A stretch of 64,000 nucleotides of DNA. Origin: Patulibacter minatonensis DSM 18081 (lineage in GTDB: Bacteria > Actinomycetota > Thermoleophilia > Solirubrobacterales > Solirubrobacteraceae). Position 1 is the stretch's first letter; each line of letters opens with the position of its first letter. The notes under the pieces are model-generated. The model saw only the letters and a program-made list of their open reading frames with translations, searched no databases and was not told the origin of the DNA. Below, piece by piece: positions 45,073-54,105 of the stretch. The translations under genes and the position numbers were made by a program. The stretch is from contig NZ_KI912613.1 in NCBI RefSeq assembly GCF_000519325.1, positions 975,369 through 1,039,368 on the forward strand, given 5' to 3'.

Positions 45073-45879
45073 CTAGGGGTCGAGGGGCTCCGGGAGCGCG
45101 AACCCGAGCTCCTCGCAGCGCTCCTCGACGCGCCGGATCACGGTCTCGAGCACCGCCACGCGGGCCCACCGCTTCGAGTCCCCGGGGATGAGGTTCCACG
45201 GTGCGTGGCCCGAGTCGGTCTCCGCGACCATCTCCTCGACGGCCTCGGTGTACGCCTCGCGCTTCTCGCGGTTGCGCCAGTCCTCGGCGGTGAGCTTCCA
45301 GGACTTCAAGGGATCGTCGCGACGGCGCTCGAAGCGCGAGAGCTGCTCCTCGTCGCTGATGTGCAGCCAGAACTTCACGAGGATCGTGCCGTCGTCGGTG
45401 AGCTGGCGCTCGAACTCGCGGATCTCCTGGTAGCCGCGCCGCCAGTCGAGCTCGGGCGTCAGATCCTCGACGCGCTCCACGAGCACCCGTCCGTACCAGG
45501 TGCGGTCGTAGACGGCCATGCCTCCGCGGCCCGGCAGCGGCAGCCAGAACCGGTGCAGCCAGTGGTGGCGGAGCTCGTCCGGCGACGGCGCCGCGAACTC
45601 GGCCACGCGGTAGTGCCGCGGGTCCATCGCGCCCGTGAGCCGCTTGATCGCCCCGCCCTTCCCGGACGCGTCCCAGCCCTCGAAGACCACGAGGAGCGGA
45701 GGGCCGATCGGGTGCTCCTGCTCCACCGGGTCGTCGCGCTTCCCGTGCTGCGACGCGCTCGTCTGTCCGCCGAGGGTCAGGCGCAGCTGCTGCATGCGGG
45801 CCTGACCGGCCTCGAGCCGGACGTCCTGCTCCTTGCGGGACAGCTTGAGCGTCAGGTCCAGGTCGTCGAGTCGTCCCAT
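45073..45879 (-). CDS. ppk2: Polyphosphate kinase 2 family protein
   Basis: 268-residue cytoplasmic enzyme transferring phosphate between polyphosphate and nucleotides. Walker A GWDASGKGG lies at 68-76 and the lid module YDRTWYGRVLVERVE follows at about 123-137, with FWLHISDEEQLSRFERR and PWNLIPGDSKRWARV. The single-domain size fits class I-type PPK2. Direction (synthesis of polyphosphate or of nucleotide) cannot be told. TAGGGT stands six bases before the ATG (leaderless). Confidence 0.92.
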   Translation of the reverse strand: MGRLDDLDLTLKLSRKEQDVRLEAGQARMQQLRLTLGGQTSASQHGKRDDPVEQEHPIGPPLLVVFEGWDASGKGGAIKRLTGAMDPRHYRVAEFAAPSPDELRHHWLHRFWLPLPGRGGMAVYDRTWYGRVLVERVEDLTPELDWRRGYQEIREFERQLTDDGTILVKFWLHISDEEQLSRFERRRDDPLKSWKLTAEDWRNREKREAYTEAVEEMVAETDSGHAPWNLIPGDSKRWARVAVLETVIRRVEERCEELGFALPEPLDP

Positions 45880-45926
45880 CCGTGCACCCTACGACGCGGG
45901 GCCCGGATCGCCCAGCGGCCGGGCGG

Positions 45927-46334
45927 CTACTGCAGGACGGCGGCGAGCACGGACGCCGCCCACACGGGCAGCGCCGGCAACAGCAGCAGCGGTCGTGGGG
46001 TCAGGCCGCTCCCGTGGACCCGATCACCGAACGCGCGCCAGACCCGGACGCCGCCCCACCAGACCAGGCCGGCGACGGCGAGCGCGACGACGACGATCGC
46101 GACGCTCGGCGCATCGGACCCCCCGGAGTCGCACCCCGCGATGCAGCCCGAGGCGAAGAACGCGCCGGCGAGGCCCGCGAAGACCACCCCGATCCCCACG
46201 AGCAGGCCGAGCGCGAGCAGCACCACGCGGGCCAGCGCGGGACCGGGACCACCACCCACCACGCGAGGGACGCCATCGCCGGAGGCTCGCACACCCGGTG
46301 TCGAGGGCGGGCGATCCCCGTCGGCCTGTCGCAT
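45927..46334 (-). CDS. Small membrane protein, unknown
   Basis: 135-residue protein with a polar N-terminus and three hydrophobic helices (VVLLALGLLVGIGVVFAGLAGAFF, VAIVVVALAVAGLVWWGG, LLLLPALPVWAASVLAAVL). A loop has two cysteines (GCIAGC). The start is uncertain: the ATG at 46334 is used here; one at 46385 would overlap the divergent gene's start and add 17 residues. No family recognised. Confidence 0.6.
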   Translation of the reverse strand: MRQADGDRPPSTPGVRASGDGVPRVVGGGPGPALARVVLLALGLLVGIGVVFAGLAGAFFASGCIAGCDSGGSDAPSVAIVVVALAVAGLVWWGGVRVWRAFGDRVHGSGLTPRPLLLLPALPVWAASVLAAVLQ

Positions 46335-46383
46335 CACCGCGCCGTCACCCGCACCTCCGGCGGCCGGGGATAGGCTCGGCTGC

Positions 46384-47706
46384 ATGGGCGACCACGACGC
46401 ACTCCTGCGCCGGTACGCGCCCCGGCTCCGCTACGACGGGCAGGAGACGTTCTTCGCCGACCACCCGGCGATCGTCGCGGTCACGCCGGGGGCGACCCTC
46501 CAGGCGGCCGACGGGACCGTCCTGGCGCAGGCGGCCGACGGGACGCTGACGCTCGAGCTGCTCGGATCCCGTGCGGCGGCGGGCGCCGCCGGGTCGGCCG
46601 CCGACGGGTCGGCCGCTTCCCGGTCGGGCCCCGACGGGGCGGGCGGTCCGGCCGCCACGACGGCGGACGGACGCGGCGGCGACCGACCACCCGCTCGCCA
46701 CGAGCGCCTCTCCCTCGCCGGCAAGGACTACCGCGAGCGCTACGCCGCGACCCGGCAGGAGCACCCGGGGCTCCGCAACCATCTCGTCGCGCGCGCCGTC
46801 CGCGACCGCGAGGGCGCGCTCTGGCTCCAGTACTGGGCCTGGTACGTGTACAACGACTACCGCCTGGCCGCGAACGTCGGCCTGCACGAGGGCGACTGGG
46901 AGATGGTCCAGCTCCTGTTCGACGGCGACGACCCCGACGACGCGCGGCCGATCTACGCGGTCTACGCCCAGCACCGCCACGCCGAGCGGCGCGCGTGGGA
47001 CCGCGTCGAGCGCGACGGCGATGCGCCCGTCGTCCACGTCGCCCGCGGCTCGCACGCCGCGTACTTCGAGCCAGGCGTCTTCGGCACCGACGCGTGGATC
47101 GACATCGCCGACGGGCGGCGGTCCTCACCCCGCTCGACGCTGCTGATCGTCGACGACGACACGGCGTGGACCCGGTGGCGCGGCCGTTGGGGGGACACGG
47201 AGTCGCGCATCGACGGCGTCGAGTCCGACAGCCCCGACAGCCCGTGCGAGCGCGCCCACTGGACCGACCCCCTCGTGCTGCTCGAGCAGGCGACGGAGGA
47301 GCGGCTCCCGCGGTCGGCCGTCCCCGGGCCCGACTTCGCGGTGCGCCGGGAGGACGGGCACCTGGCGGTCGCCTACGACCTGCGGAGGCTCGATCCGCCG
47401 GCCGTGGCGGTCCTCGTGACGGTGAACTCCCACGGCGAGCCGGGCGTCCCGCCGCGGACCGCCACGTTCGACGTCCGCGAGCGCGACGCGAAGGGCGTCG
47501 TCACCGCGCTCGACGTGGCGGCGGACCGCACGTACGAGGTCCTGCTGAGCGTCGTCTCCGCCGACGGCGAGCCGACCGCCCCGGTCCGCCGCATCCTCGA
47601 TCCCGGCGACCACGAGAAGCGGAGGAGCCTCTCGACGCGGATCGGCCTGGCGCTCGCGCCCCTGATCGGGAACCTGCCGGGCGGCGGATCGCGCGGCGGG
47701 GGCTGA
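46384..47706 (+). CDS. Vps62-related protein
   Basis: 440-residue protein. The central region, with ALWLQYWAWYVYNDYRLAANVGLHEGDWEMVQLLFD and VVHVARGSHAAYFEPG, matches the Vps62 (DUF946)-type domain known from yeast and plants and found in some bacteria; its biochemical role is unclear. The N-terminus (HDALLRRYAPRLRYDGQETFFADHPAIV) is also typical. A Gly/Ala/Ser-rich insert of about 45 residues lies near 65-105. The C-terminal 90 residues look like a small beta domain. No signal peptide. TAGGCT seven bases before the ATG. Confidence 0.78.
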   Translation: MGDHDALLRRYAPRLRYDGQETFFADHPAIVAVTPGATLQAADGTVLAQAADGTLTLELLGSRAAAGAAGSAADGSAASRSGPDGAGGPAATTADGRGGDRPPARHERLSLAGKDYRERYAATRQEHPGLRNHLVARAVRDREGALWLQYWAWYVYNDYRLAANVGLHEGDWEMVQLLFDGDDPDDARPIYAVYAQHRHAERRAWDRVERDGDAPVVHVARGSHAAYFEPGVFGTDAWIDIADGRRSSPRSTLLIVDDDTAWTRWRGRWGDTESRIDGVESDSPDSPCERAHWTDPLVLLEQATEERLPRSAVPGPDFAVRREDGHLAVAYDLRRLDPPAVAVLVTVNSHGEPGVPPRTATFDVRERDAKGVVTALDVAADRTYEVLLSVVSADGEPTAPVRRILDPGDHEKRRSLSTRIGLALAPLIGNLPGGGSRGGG

Positions 47707-47758
47707 TCCGCGGACCCGGCGGGCGACGAGGTCCGCCTCGTCGCCCGCGGGCGCCGTC

Positions 47759-48862
47759 TCAGCCGCCGAGCGCGACGTACGCGTCGACGGGGAGGGTGTT
47801 GCCGTTCGAGACGCCCTGGCCGCTCAGCTGGACCTGGACGTACGCGAGCTCCCCGGCGGGGATCGTGACCGGCGTCGGGCTGCACGAAGCCTGCAGGACC
47901 GTGAAGGCGGCGACGAGGCCGGTGAGGTCGGGCGCCGCGATGCACGCCATGCCGGTGGGCACGATCGACCCGTTCCCGCTGTCGACCCGCACCAGGGTGG
48001 CCTTGAGCTGCAGCGTCGTGCCGATCAGCGCCAGTCCCGTCCGGGTCACGAATCGGACCCGCATCGACGAGAACGTCGTGTCGACGGGGAGGAGCTGTGC
48101 GACGGCGCGGACCTCGGGGGTCGAGGTCGTCTCCGGCATCACGCCGGAGAGCGGCAGTCGGCCCAGCACGCCGGGCACCCCGCCCAGGTTGGTCGTCACG
48201 GTCATGGAGCCGGACGAGGACGCGAAGGTCGAACCGGCGTCGCCCTTGTCGCCCTTGTCGCCCTTGGTACCCGGGGCGCCGGACTCGCCCTTCGCACCCG
48301 GCGCCCCCGGGTCGCCCTTCGCACCCGGCGCCCCGGCGTCGCCCTTCGCCCCCGGCGCCCCCGGCGCCCCCGTGTCGCCCTTCGCACCCGGCGCACCCGG
48401 GGCGCCGGCGTCGCCCTTCGCCCCGGGGGCGCCGTCGTCGCCCTTGGCGCCGGGCTCGCCCTTCGCCCCTGCGGCCCCGGTCTCGCCCTTCGCCCCGGCC
48501 GGCCCGGCGGGGCCGGCGGCACCGGCCTTCAGCACCCCGTCCGCGAGGTCGCCGGCCTGGATCGACTTGTTGCGGATCTTCGACGACGTCACCGCGTCCG
48601 TGCGGATCCGGTTGCCCGAGATCGCCTTCGGCTCGATGTCGGTACCGCGGATCGAGCCGTCGCGGATCTGCGCCGTGCCGACGGTGTCGCGGCCGAGGGA
48701 GACGGCGGCGATGCTGGTGCCGCCGAGGGCGACGAATAGCGCGGTGCTGGCGATCACCGTCGCGGGTGAAGGCCGCGGGAGTCGGCGCCTCCCGCGGGGC
48801 TCGTGGTCGTGGTCGGTGGCGTCTTGGGGGACGTGGTGCTCGGTCATGGTGCCGGTCAGCAT
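47759..48862 (-). CDS. Collagen-like repeat surface protein
   Basis: About 367 residues: a basic N-terminus, one hydrophobic segment (TVIASTALFVALGGTSIAAVSL), then a polar region with repeated short phrases (VGTAQIRDGSI, AVTSSKIRNKSI). From residue 114 to 209 come 32 uninterrupted Gly-X-Y triplets rich in GAK, GAP, GDA and GDK. A C-terminal globular beta domain of about 155 residues follows, similar to trimerising heads. It is expected to form a secreted or anchored collagen-type triple helix. The start is uncertain: ATG at 48862, 48847 or 48943; none has a good ribosome site. Confidence 0.85.
   Translation of the reverse strand: MLTGTMTEHHVPQDATDHDHEPRGRRRLPRPSPATVIASTALFVALGGTSIAAVSLGRDTVGTAQIRDGSIRGTDIEPKAISGNRIRTDAVTSSKIRNKSIQAGDLADGVLKAGAAGPAGPAGAKGETGAAGAKGEPGAKGDDGAPGAKGDAGAPGAPGAKGDTGAPGAPGAKGDAGAPGAKGDPGAPGAKGESGAPGTKGDKGDKGDAGSTFASSSGSMTVTTNLGGVPGVLGRLPLSGVMPETTSTPEVRAVAQLLPVDTTFSSMRVRFVTRTGLALIGTTLQLKATLVRVDSGNGSIVPTGMACIAAPDLTGLVAAFTVLQASCSPTPVTIPAGELAYVQVQLSGQGVSNGNTLPVDAYVALGG
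48236..48523 (-). repeat. Gly-X-Y coding repeat
   Basis: 288 bases encoding 32 collagen triplets, with 9- and 18-base periodic blocks (repeated GCACCCGGCGC and TCGCCCTTCG on the plus strand). It is likely to expand or contract by slippage. Confidence 0.8.
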
Positions 48863-49037
48863 CGACACCACCCGGGTGAGCGGACAAGCGCCACCGGGAT
48901 GATTCGCCGACGCGACCTGGGACACGTCGTCGTGCCCGCGCACCCCGTCCGACGGGAGCGCGCGAGCACGGACGGGACGACCCGCCCGCCCCGGACGGCG
49001 CCGCGACCGTGGCGGCCGGGCGCAGGGCCTCGCCGGA

Positions 49038-49745
49038 TCAGACGATCGGCAGGACGTCCTTGCCGGCGGTGTCGTTGATGATCATCGCCATCGAGACGTA
49101 GAGCACGGAGGCGGCGGTGATCAGGCCCAGGACGCCGCCGAGGTGCACGAGGCCGGACCCGCCGGGCGCGGCCATGTTGCCGAGCGCGAGGCAGAGGATC
49201 GTCAGGCCGAGCAGCATCTGCGCGGCGAAGACCATCTTCGCGACGAACCAGGCGGCGGCCCCGAGGCCGAACGAGACGATCGCCCAGAGGAGCAGGTAGG
49301 TCCCGAACGCGTCGCCGAAGCTCGCGGGCCCGGCGGCCTCCGTGACCGTCGACCCGGTCGTCAGGAGCATCAGGCCGAGCGACAGCCAGAGCGTGCCGTA
49401 CATGACGCCGAGGGTCCCGGCGAAGAGGTTCCCGGCGCGGAAGTTCCAGAGCCCGCCGGTGCCGATGCCGAGCCCGCCGACCGCGAACGCCGCGGGGATG
49501 ACGACGCCGCCGGCCTTCGGGTCGTAGAGCTCGACGTTGCCGGCGGAGAGCAGGGCGAGCGCGACGCCGAGGCAGCCGAGGATGAGCGCGGTGCCAGCGG
49601 CGGTCGCGGCGTAGAAGACGCCGGCACCGCCCTCGGGCGAGTTGATGACCTTCTCGGACAGCCGCCCGGTCGCGGTGCCCGGCGGGACCGGGGCGGTGCG
49701 GGGCGCGAGGCCGTTCGTGGGTGCTGCGGGTGCTGCGGTGGCCAT
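49038..49745 (-). CDS. satP: Acetate/succinate uptake family transporter (GPR1/FUN34/YaaH)
   Basis: 235-residue membrane protein with six hydrophobic segments. The family pattern is visible in NLFAGTLGVMYGTLWLSLGLMLL and LLLWAIVSFGLGAAAWF, with Asn residues at helix ends. Family members take up acetate or succinate with protons, and some move ammonium. A ribosome site AGGA precedes the ATG. It lies 93 bases after the nitrogen-starvation cluster on the same strand and could be its last gene, possibly moving a small product or substrate of that pathway. Confidence 0.82.
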   Translation of the reverse strand: MATAAPAAPTNGLAPRTAPVPPGTATGRLSEKVINSPEGGAGVFYAATAAGTALILGCLGVALALLSAGNVELYDPKAGGVVIPAAFAVGGLGIGTGGLWNFRAGNLFAGTLGVMYGTLWLSLGLMLLTTGSTVTEAAGPASFGDAFGTYLLLWAIVSFGLGAAAWFVAKMVFAAQMLLGLTILCLALGNMAAPGGSGLVHLGGVLGLITAASVLYVSMAMIINDTAGKDVLPIV

Positions 49746-49838
49746 GATGGATCCTTCGGTGTGGTGGGATGAACCACCGACTCGCCCTCCAACGAATCGA
49801 TGTGGACCGGGCGCGGGGCGCCCGGAAGATGGGTGGAC

Positions 49839-51527
49839 CTACGTCGTCGCGGCCGACGTGACGGCGGAGACGAGCGGGGCCAGGTGGCCGGCGTCGCGGG
49901 CCACGCCGGCGAACCGGCCGGAGCCCCACGTGTGCTGCCACGGCAGGCCGAGGACGAAGAGCCCGGGGACGCTCGTGACGCCGCGGTGGTGCGTCGGGTA
50001 GCCCGAGCCGTCGAACGCGGGGACCTTGACCCACGACCAGTCGGAGCGGAAGCCCGTCGCCCAGATGACCGTCGTGATGCCGGCGGCCTGCAGGTCCAGC
50101 TCCCCGCCGCCGTCGGTCCCGGGCTCCCAGAGCGAGACGTAGCGCTCCTCCTCGGGCGCGTCGACGCCTTGCGACGCGATCCACGCGTCGACGCCGTCCT
50201 TGATGCGCTCGGACACCGCGTCGGCCACGTCGAGGTTGCGGCGCAGGTCGCCCGCGAACGTGAGGGCACCGTCGCCGATCGCGGCCAGCCGGCCGTGGAG
50301 CGTCATGCCCTCGACGGCGAACCGCCGCAGGTCGATGTCGCGCCCGCCGTCGCGGCCGGTGACGTAGTGGTTGGCCTCGTGCCGGGCGCCGAGGCCCTCC
50401 TTGTGGTCCTCGATCGCCATGTCGTAGTGGCCCGAGTCGTGGAGCCACGCGACGACGTCGCGACCGCGGTAGAAGCGGGCGACGCGCGGCGCGGTGCCGA
50501 CGGCCAGGTGGACCTCGCGGCCGGCGAGGTGCAGGTCCTCGGCGATCTGCGCGCCCGACTGCCCGGAGCCGACGACGAGGACCGCCCCGTCGGGCAGCGG
50601 CGCGGCGCTCTTGTACCGCGACGAGTGGATCTGCGTGACGGTCTGCGGCAGGCGCTCGGCCATCCGCGGGACGGTCGGCACGTGGTACCCGCCGACGGCG
50701 AGGACCACGGCGTCGCAGGTGACGTCGCCGGCGGTCGTCCGGACGAGGTAGCCGTCCGGTGCGGAGGAGAGGACGCCGTCGTGGACGTCCGCCGCGGTCG
50801 GGGCGGTCGACGCGTCGCGGGCGGCGCCGCGGGGCGCGTTCGCGCGGCGGTCGGTCCCGACGCCGCGGGCCTCGACGGACGTCACGGTCACGCCCTCGCG
50901 GACCGGTGCGCCGAACGACGCGGCGTAGGACTCGACGTACTCGACGATCTCGTCCTGGACCATGAAGCCGGTCGGGTCGTCGCCGTCGTACGGGTGGCCC
51001 GGGAGCGTGCACTGCCAGTTCGGCGTCACCAGGCAGAACGACTCCCAGCGGTCCTCCTTCCAGGAGTGCGCGACGGTGTGGCGCTCCAGGACGACGTGCT
51101 CGACGTCCTCCTGCTTCAGGCACCAGCTCATCGACAGCCCGGCCTGGCCGCCGCCGACGATCACGACGGGGACGTGCCCCTCGAGCCTGCCGATGCTCGG
51201 CTGCGCCTGGAACGTGCGCTGCGACTGGGACCGCCCGCCGGCTCCGCGTCGCAGGTAGTGGACGTGGACCGTGCCGCCGGACTTCCCGTGGACCGCGGCG
51301 GCGCCCTCGACGTCCTGCTTCTGCGCCAGCGCCGACGTGCACGCCATCCCGTACTGCTGCCGGACGCGCTCGGAGGCGGCGTCCATGCCGGCGTTCACGC
51401 GGCGGACGAACTCGTCGACCGGGTAGCTGGCGGCGGGCGCGAGGTGGGCCTCGATGGCGCGCGACGGCGACGTGCACTGCTGCACGTGGCCGTCGGGCCA
51501 GCTGACCTGGAAGTGGACTTCGGGCAT
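49839..51527 (-). CDS. Fusion of MSMEG_0570-type protein and MSMEG_0569-type flavoprotein
   Basis: 562-residue protein. Residues 1-90 ([48 protein letters not shown]) match the small MSMEG_0570 nitrogen-starvation protein, normally a separate gene. A basic linker (90-118) leads to an FAD/NAD(P)-dependent oxygenase-like domain of the MSMEG_0569 family: [12 protein letters not shown] (FAD, 122-132), [12 protein letters not shown] (NAD(P)), [14 protein letters not shown] near the end. The reaction is unknown; flavoprotein partners in Nit1C clusters are thought to oxidise a small nitrogen compound. GAGGA before the ATG supports the start. The gene lies 115 bases after the hydrolase gene. Confidence 0.85.
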   Translation of the reverse strand: MPEVHFQVSWPDGHVQQCTSPSRAIEAHLAPAASYPVDEFVRRVNAGMDAASERVRQQYGMACTSALAQKQDVEGAAAVHGKSGGTVHVHYLRRGAGGRSQSQRTFQAQPSIGRLEGHVPVVIVGGGQAGLSMSWCLKQEDVEHVVLERHTVAHSWKEDRWESFCLVTPNWQCTLPGHPYDGDDPTGFMVQDEIVEYVESYAASFGAPVREGVTVTSVEARGVGTDRRANAPRGAARDASTAPTAADVHDGVLSSAPDGYLVRTTAGDVTCDAVVLAVGGYHVPTVPRMAERLPQTVTQIHSSRYKSAAPLPDGAVLVVGSGQSGAQIAEDLHLAGREVHLAVGTAPRVARFYRGRDVVAWLHDSGHYDMAIEDHKEGLGARHEANHYVTGRDGGRDIDLRRFAVEGMTLHGRLAAIGDGALTFAGDLRRNLDVADAVSERIKDGVDAWIASQGVDAPEEERYVSLWEPGTDGGGELDLQAAGITTVIWATGFRSDWSWVKVPAFDGSGYPTHHRGVTSVPGLFVLGLPWQHTWGSGRFAGVARDAGHLAPLVSAVTSAATT

Positions 51528-51642
51528 CGGGATGGTCCTCGGGGCGGGCGGTGGGGCGATGAGCGGTCCGGACCTCGGCACGCCCGCCCGCGCCTGGCAG
51601 GCGGACGTGCCGACGTCCGGCGGGTGGGGTTCGGGCCGGCGG

Positions 51643-52527
51643 TCAGGCGGCGGTCGGCGCCTCGTACGGGATCGGGGTGGCGGCGGCGTAGACGTCGGGC
51701 CGCAGGTCGCGGACCGGGGAGAGCGCGCGGCGCGCCTTCGTCAGCGTGGCGCCGAGGTCGAACTCCGCGATCGCCAGGCCGCCGGACGAATCGGTCTCCG
51801 CGACGACGTCGCCGTTGGGGTTCGTGATCCGCGAGCCGCCGAGGAACCGCAGCGAGCCGAAGTCGCCGGACTGGTTCGCGGACGCGACGACCATCGAGTT
51901 CTCGGCCGCGCGGGAGCGGTCCCAGAGCTCGGCGCGGCGCCACTGGCGGTCGTCCTCGCGGCGCTCGGCGGCGTTCGTCGCGCTGGTCGGCCAGGCGGAG
52001 AGGAAGCAGAGGACCTGCGCGCCGTCGAGCGCCAGCGTCCGCGCGGCCTCGGGGAAGGCCTTGTCGTAACAGATGAGCAGGCCCACCCGGCCGATCGGCG
52101 TGTCGATCGCGGAGAGGTGGTCGCCGGGCGTGGTGAAGCGTCCCTCGTCCAGCGGCATGTGGATCTTGCGGTGGATCCCGAGGACCTCGCCGCCGGAGAC
52201 GAGCGCCGCGACGTTGTGGCGGACCTCGTGCCCCGGCCGGTCGGGGTCGGGCTCGCCGGCCTCGCAGAAGCCGACCGCGATCACCATGTCGCCGGCCAGG
52301 TCGGCGACACGCTGCAGCTCGGGGCCGTCGGGCGACAGCGCGGGCGGCGGGTCGTCGACGTCGCCGTGCAGCGACTCGACGTAGCCGCCGAGCGCGGCCT
52401 CGGGCAGGACGAGCAGGCCGACGCCCGCGGCGCGGGCCTCGTCGACGAGGCGCTCGATGGTGGCGAAGCAGGCGTCCATGTCGCGCCCGAACGGGGCCGC
52501 GGCGGCGGCGATCTTCAGGTCGGTCAT
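51643..52527 (-). CDS. Carbon-nitrogen hydrolase of the nitrilase superfamily
   Basis: 294-residue enzyme with the superfamily triad Glu43 ([10 protein letters not shown]), Lys121 (HRKIHMP) and Cys153 ([11 protein letters not shown]). The CYDKAFPE motif is that of amidases and carbamoylases, not the CWEHY of Nit6803-type nitrilases, so it probably cleaves an amide or carbamoyl bond, or water-activates another C-N substrate. It overlaps the GNAT-AIR gene by 4 bases (ATGA), so it is translated with the cluster. The natural substrate is unknown. Full length for the superfamily. Confidence 0.88.
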   Translation of the reverse strand: MTDLKIAAAAAPFGRDMDACFATIERLVDEARAAGVGLLVLPEAALGGYVESLHGDVDDPPPALSPDGPELQRVADLAGDMVIAVGFCEAGEPDPDRPGHEVRHNVAALVSGGEVLGIHRKIHMPLDEGRFTTPGDHLSAIDTPIGRVGLLICYDKAFPEAARTLALDGAQVLCFLSAWPTSATNAAERREDDRQWRRAELWDRSRAAENSMVVASANQSGDFGSLRFLGGSRITNPNGDVVAETDSSGGLAIAEFDLGATLTKARRALSPVRDLRPDVYAAATPIPYEAPTAA

Positions 52528-54101
52528 GCGAGGTCCTCGGGGGTGGTCGGGCGGGTGGTCGGCCAGGTGGACGACCCGCGGGAGGGCGGGGAGGTGGTGC
52601 GGGTGGCCGGACCCAGTCCGGTCACCGCGCCGTCGACGGCGGTCGTGACCTCGCCGTCGGGCCAACGGAGGCGGACGCCGGGGCCGTCGACGAGACGGCC
52701 GCAGGGCGCCCCGACGGCGGGGCCCGCCGGGAGGGAGGTCGGGCGGCCCCCGTCGTCGGTCGTGATGAGGGCGAACCCGGGGAAGCAGGTGAGCCAGTCG
52801 CCGGCGGTCGCGCCGGCCGGCTTCGGGATCGAGGCGACGTCGAGCTCGGCGCCGCAGCCGGAGGCCTCGGCGAGCATGCCGGTGGTCCCGACGACGCCGG
52901 CCATCGACACGTCCTTGGCGGCGCGGACGCCCCCCTGGTCGCGGGCGGTCCGGACGGCGTCGAGCATCGTGCGCAGCTCGTCGCGGCGGCGCCACGACGT
53001 CGAGTCCCATTGGCGCCCGTGGTACCCGGGGCGCCAGTCGCCTTCGAGGTCCGCGGTGACCGTGATGGTCTGCCCCGACGCGCCGGAGCCGGGCACCGGG
53101 TCGGCCGTGTGGCCGAGGCCGGTGACGCTCAGCGCGGCGGGGACGCCGAGCTGCGTGTGGCCACCGAGGACCGGCAGGTCGAACGCCTGCGAGCCGCGGC
53201 GGACGCCGTCGAGGATCCGGTCGGCGTGGCCGGCGTCCGAGGCCCCGAGCGCGTCCAGCGCGCCGAGCGGCCGGGCGCCCATCGCGGAGAGGTCGTGGGC
53301 GGTGACGAGCATGGCGCACCAGCCGGCCCACTCCGGGTCGCGCTCGACCATCGACGGCGTGATCGCGTCGGTGCACGCCACGACGCCCGGGGCGTCGGGG
53401 ACCGGGACGGCGTCGTCGCCCTTCCACGGGTCATCGGGGACGAGCCCGTCGTAGAGCCCACCGAGCGGCGCCTTCGTCGCGTGCACGAGGCGGGCGATCC
53501 GGTCGACCGGCCAGTGCATGAGCACGTGCTCCGCGCCTGCGACCTCGATCCGCCGCAGCGGGGTCCAGCCGAGGCGCCGGAAGAACCGGACGTGGTGCAG
53601 CTGGACGTGGGCGTCGAAGCGCAGGGCGCCGACGTCGAGCGCCTGGACGCACGCGGCGCGGACGAGCGCCGCGCCGATCGCGCCGCGGGCGGTGCCGGGG
53701 ACGTCCTCGCAGACGAGCCGCGAGCCGCGCCACCAGCCGAGCCCGCCGTCGCCGTCCTCCGGGTGGATCCGCACGCCGCCCAGCACCTCGTTGGTCGGGG
53801 TGACCGCGACGAGGACCCGCGAGCGCGGGTGGGCGTCGTAGGCGTCGACGTCCTCGCCGGTGAAGAGGCCCTGCTGCTCGACGAACGCGCGGCGGCGCAG
53901 GCGGCGGTACGCGTCCAGGCGGTGCGGATCATCCTCGGCGTCGACGATCAGGACGTCGTGCGCCAGGCGGGTCGCCGGGGTGCGGCGGCCGGTCGCGCGC
54001 ATCGCCGGCGGGGCCGGGGCGCCGAGCATCGCGAGGACGTCGAAGGCGGAGGGCGGGGCGGCCGGCAGGGGCGTGCCGGCGAGGTCGGTCGGGGGACGCA
54101 T
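52524..54101 (-). CDS. GNAT acetyltransferase-AIR synthase fusion (MSMEG_0567/Sll0787 family)
   Basis: 525-residue two-domain protein. Residues about 45-200 are a GNAT acyltransferase-like domain (AYRRLRRRAFVEQQGLF, VLVAVTPTNEVLGGVRIHPED, GAIGAALVRAACVQAL). Residues about 230-525 resemble the PurM/SelD AIR-synthase fold, an ATP-using domain (DDPWKGDDAV, CAMLVTAHDLSAMGARPLGALD, VLGGHTQLGVPAALSVTGLG, AAKDVSMAGVVGTTGMLAEASGCG). In other clusters these occur fused or as neighbours. The pathway needs an acyl transfer and an ATP-driven step. The stop overlaps the hydrolase start; only 4 bases separate it from the radical SAM gene. Confidence 0.87.
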   Translation of the reverse strand: MRPPTDLAGTPLPAAPPSAFDVLAMLGAPAPPAMRATGRRTPATRLAHDVLIVDAEDDPHRLDAYRRLRRRAFVEQQGLFTGEDVDAYDAHPRSRVLVAVTPTNEVLGGVRIHPEDGDGGLGWWRGSRLVCEDVPGTARGAIGAALVRAACVQALDVGALRFDAHVQLHHVRFFRRLGWTPLRRIEVAGAEHVLMHWPVDRIARLVHATKAPLGGLYDGLVPDDPWKGDDAVPVPDAPGVVACTDAITPSMVERDPEWAGWCAMLVTAHDLSAMGARPLGALDALGASDAGHADRILDGVRRGSQAFDLPVLGGHTQLGVPAALSVTGLGHTADPVPGSGASGQTITVTADLEGDWRPGYHGRQWDSTSWRRRDELRTMLDAVRTARDQGGVRAAKDVSMAGVVGTTGMLAEASGCGAELDVASIPKPAGATAGDWLTCFPGFALITTDDGGRPTSLPAGPAVGAPCGRLVDGPGVRLRWPDGEVTTAVDGAVTGLGPATRTTSPPSRGSSTWPTTRPTTPEDLA

Positions 54102-54105
54102 CGGC

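Noticed and set aside
48236-48523. CRISPR-like spaced repeats
   Set aside because: The repeats are in frame, contiguous and encode Gly-X-Y; there are no spacers or cas genes.
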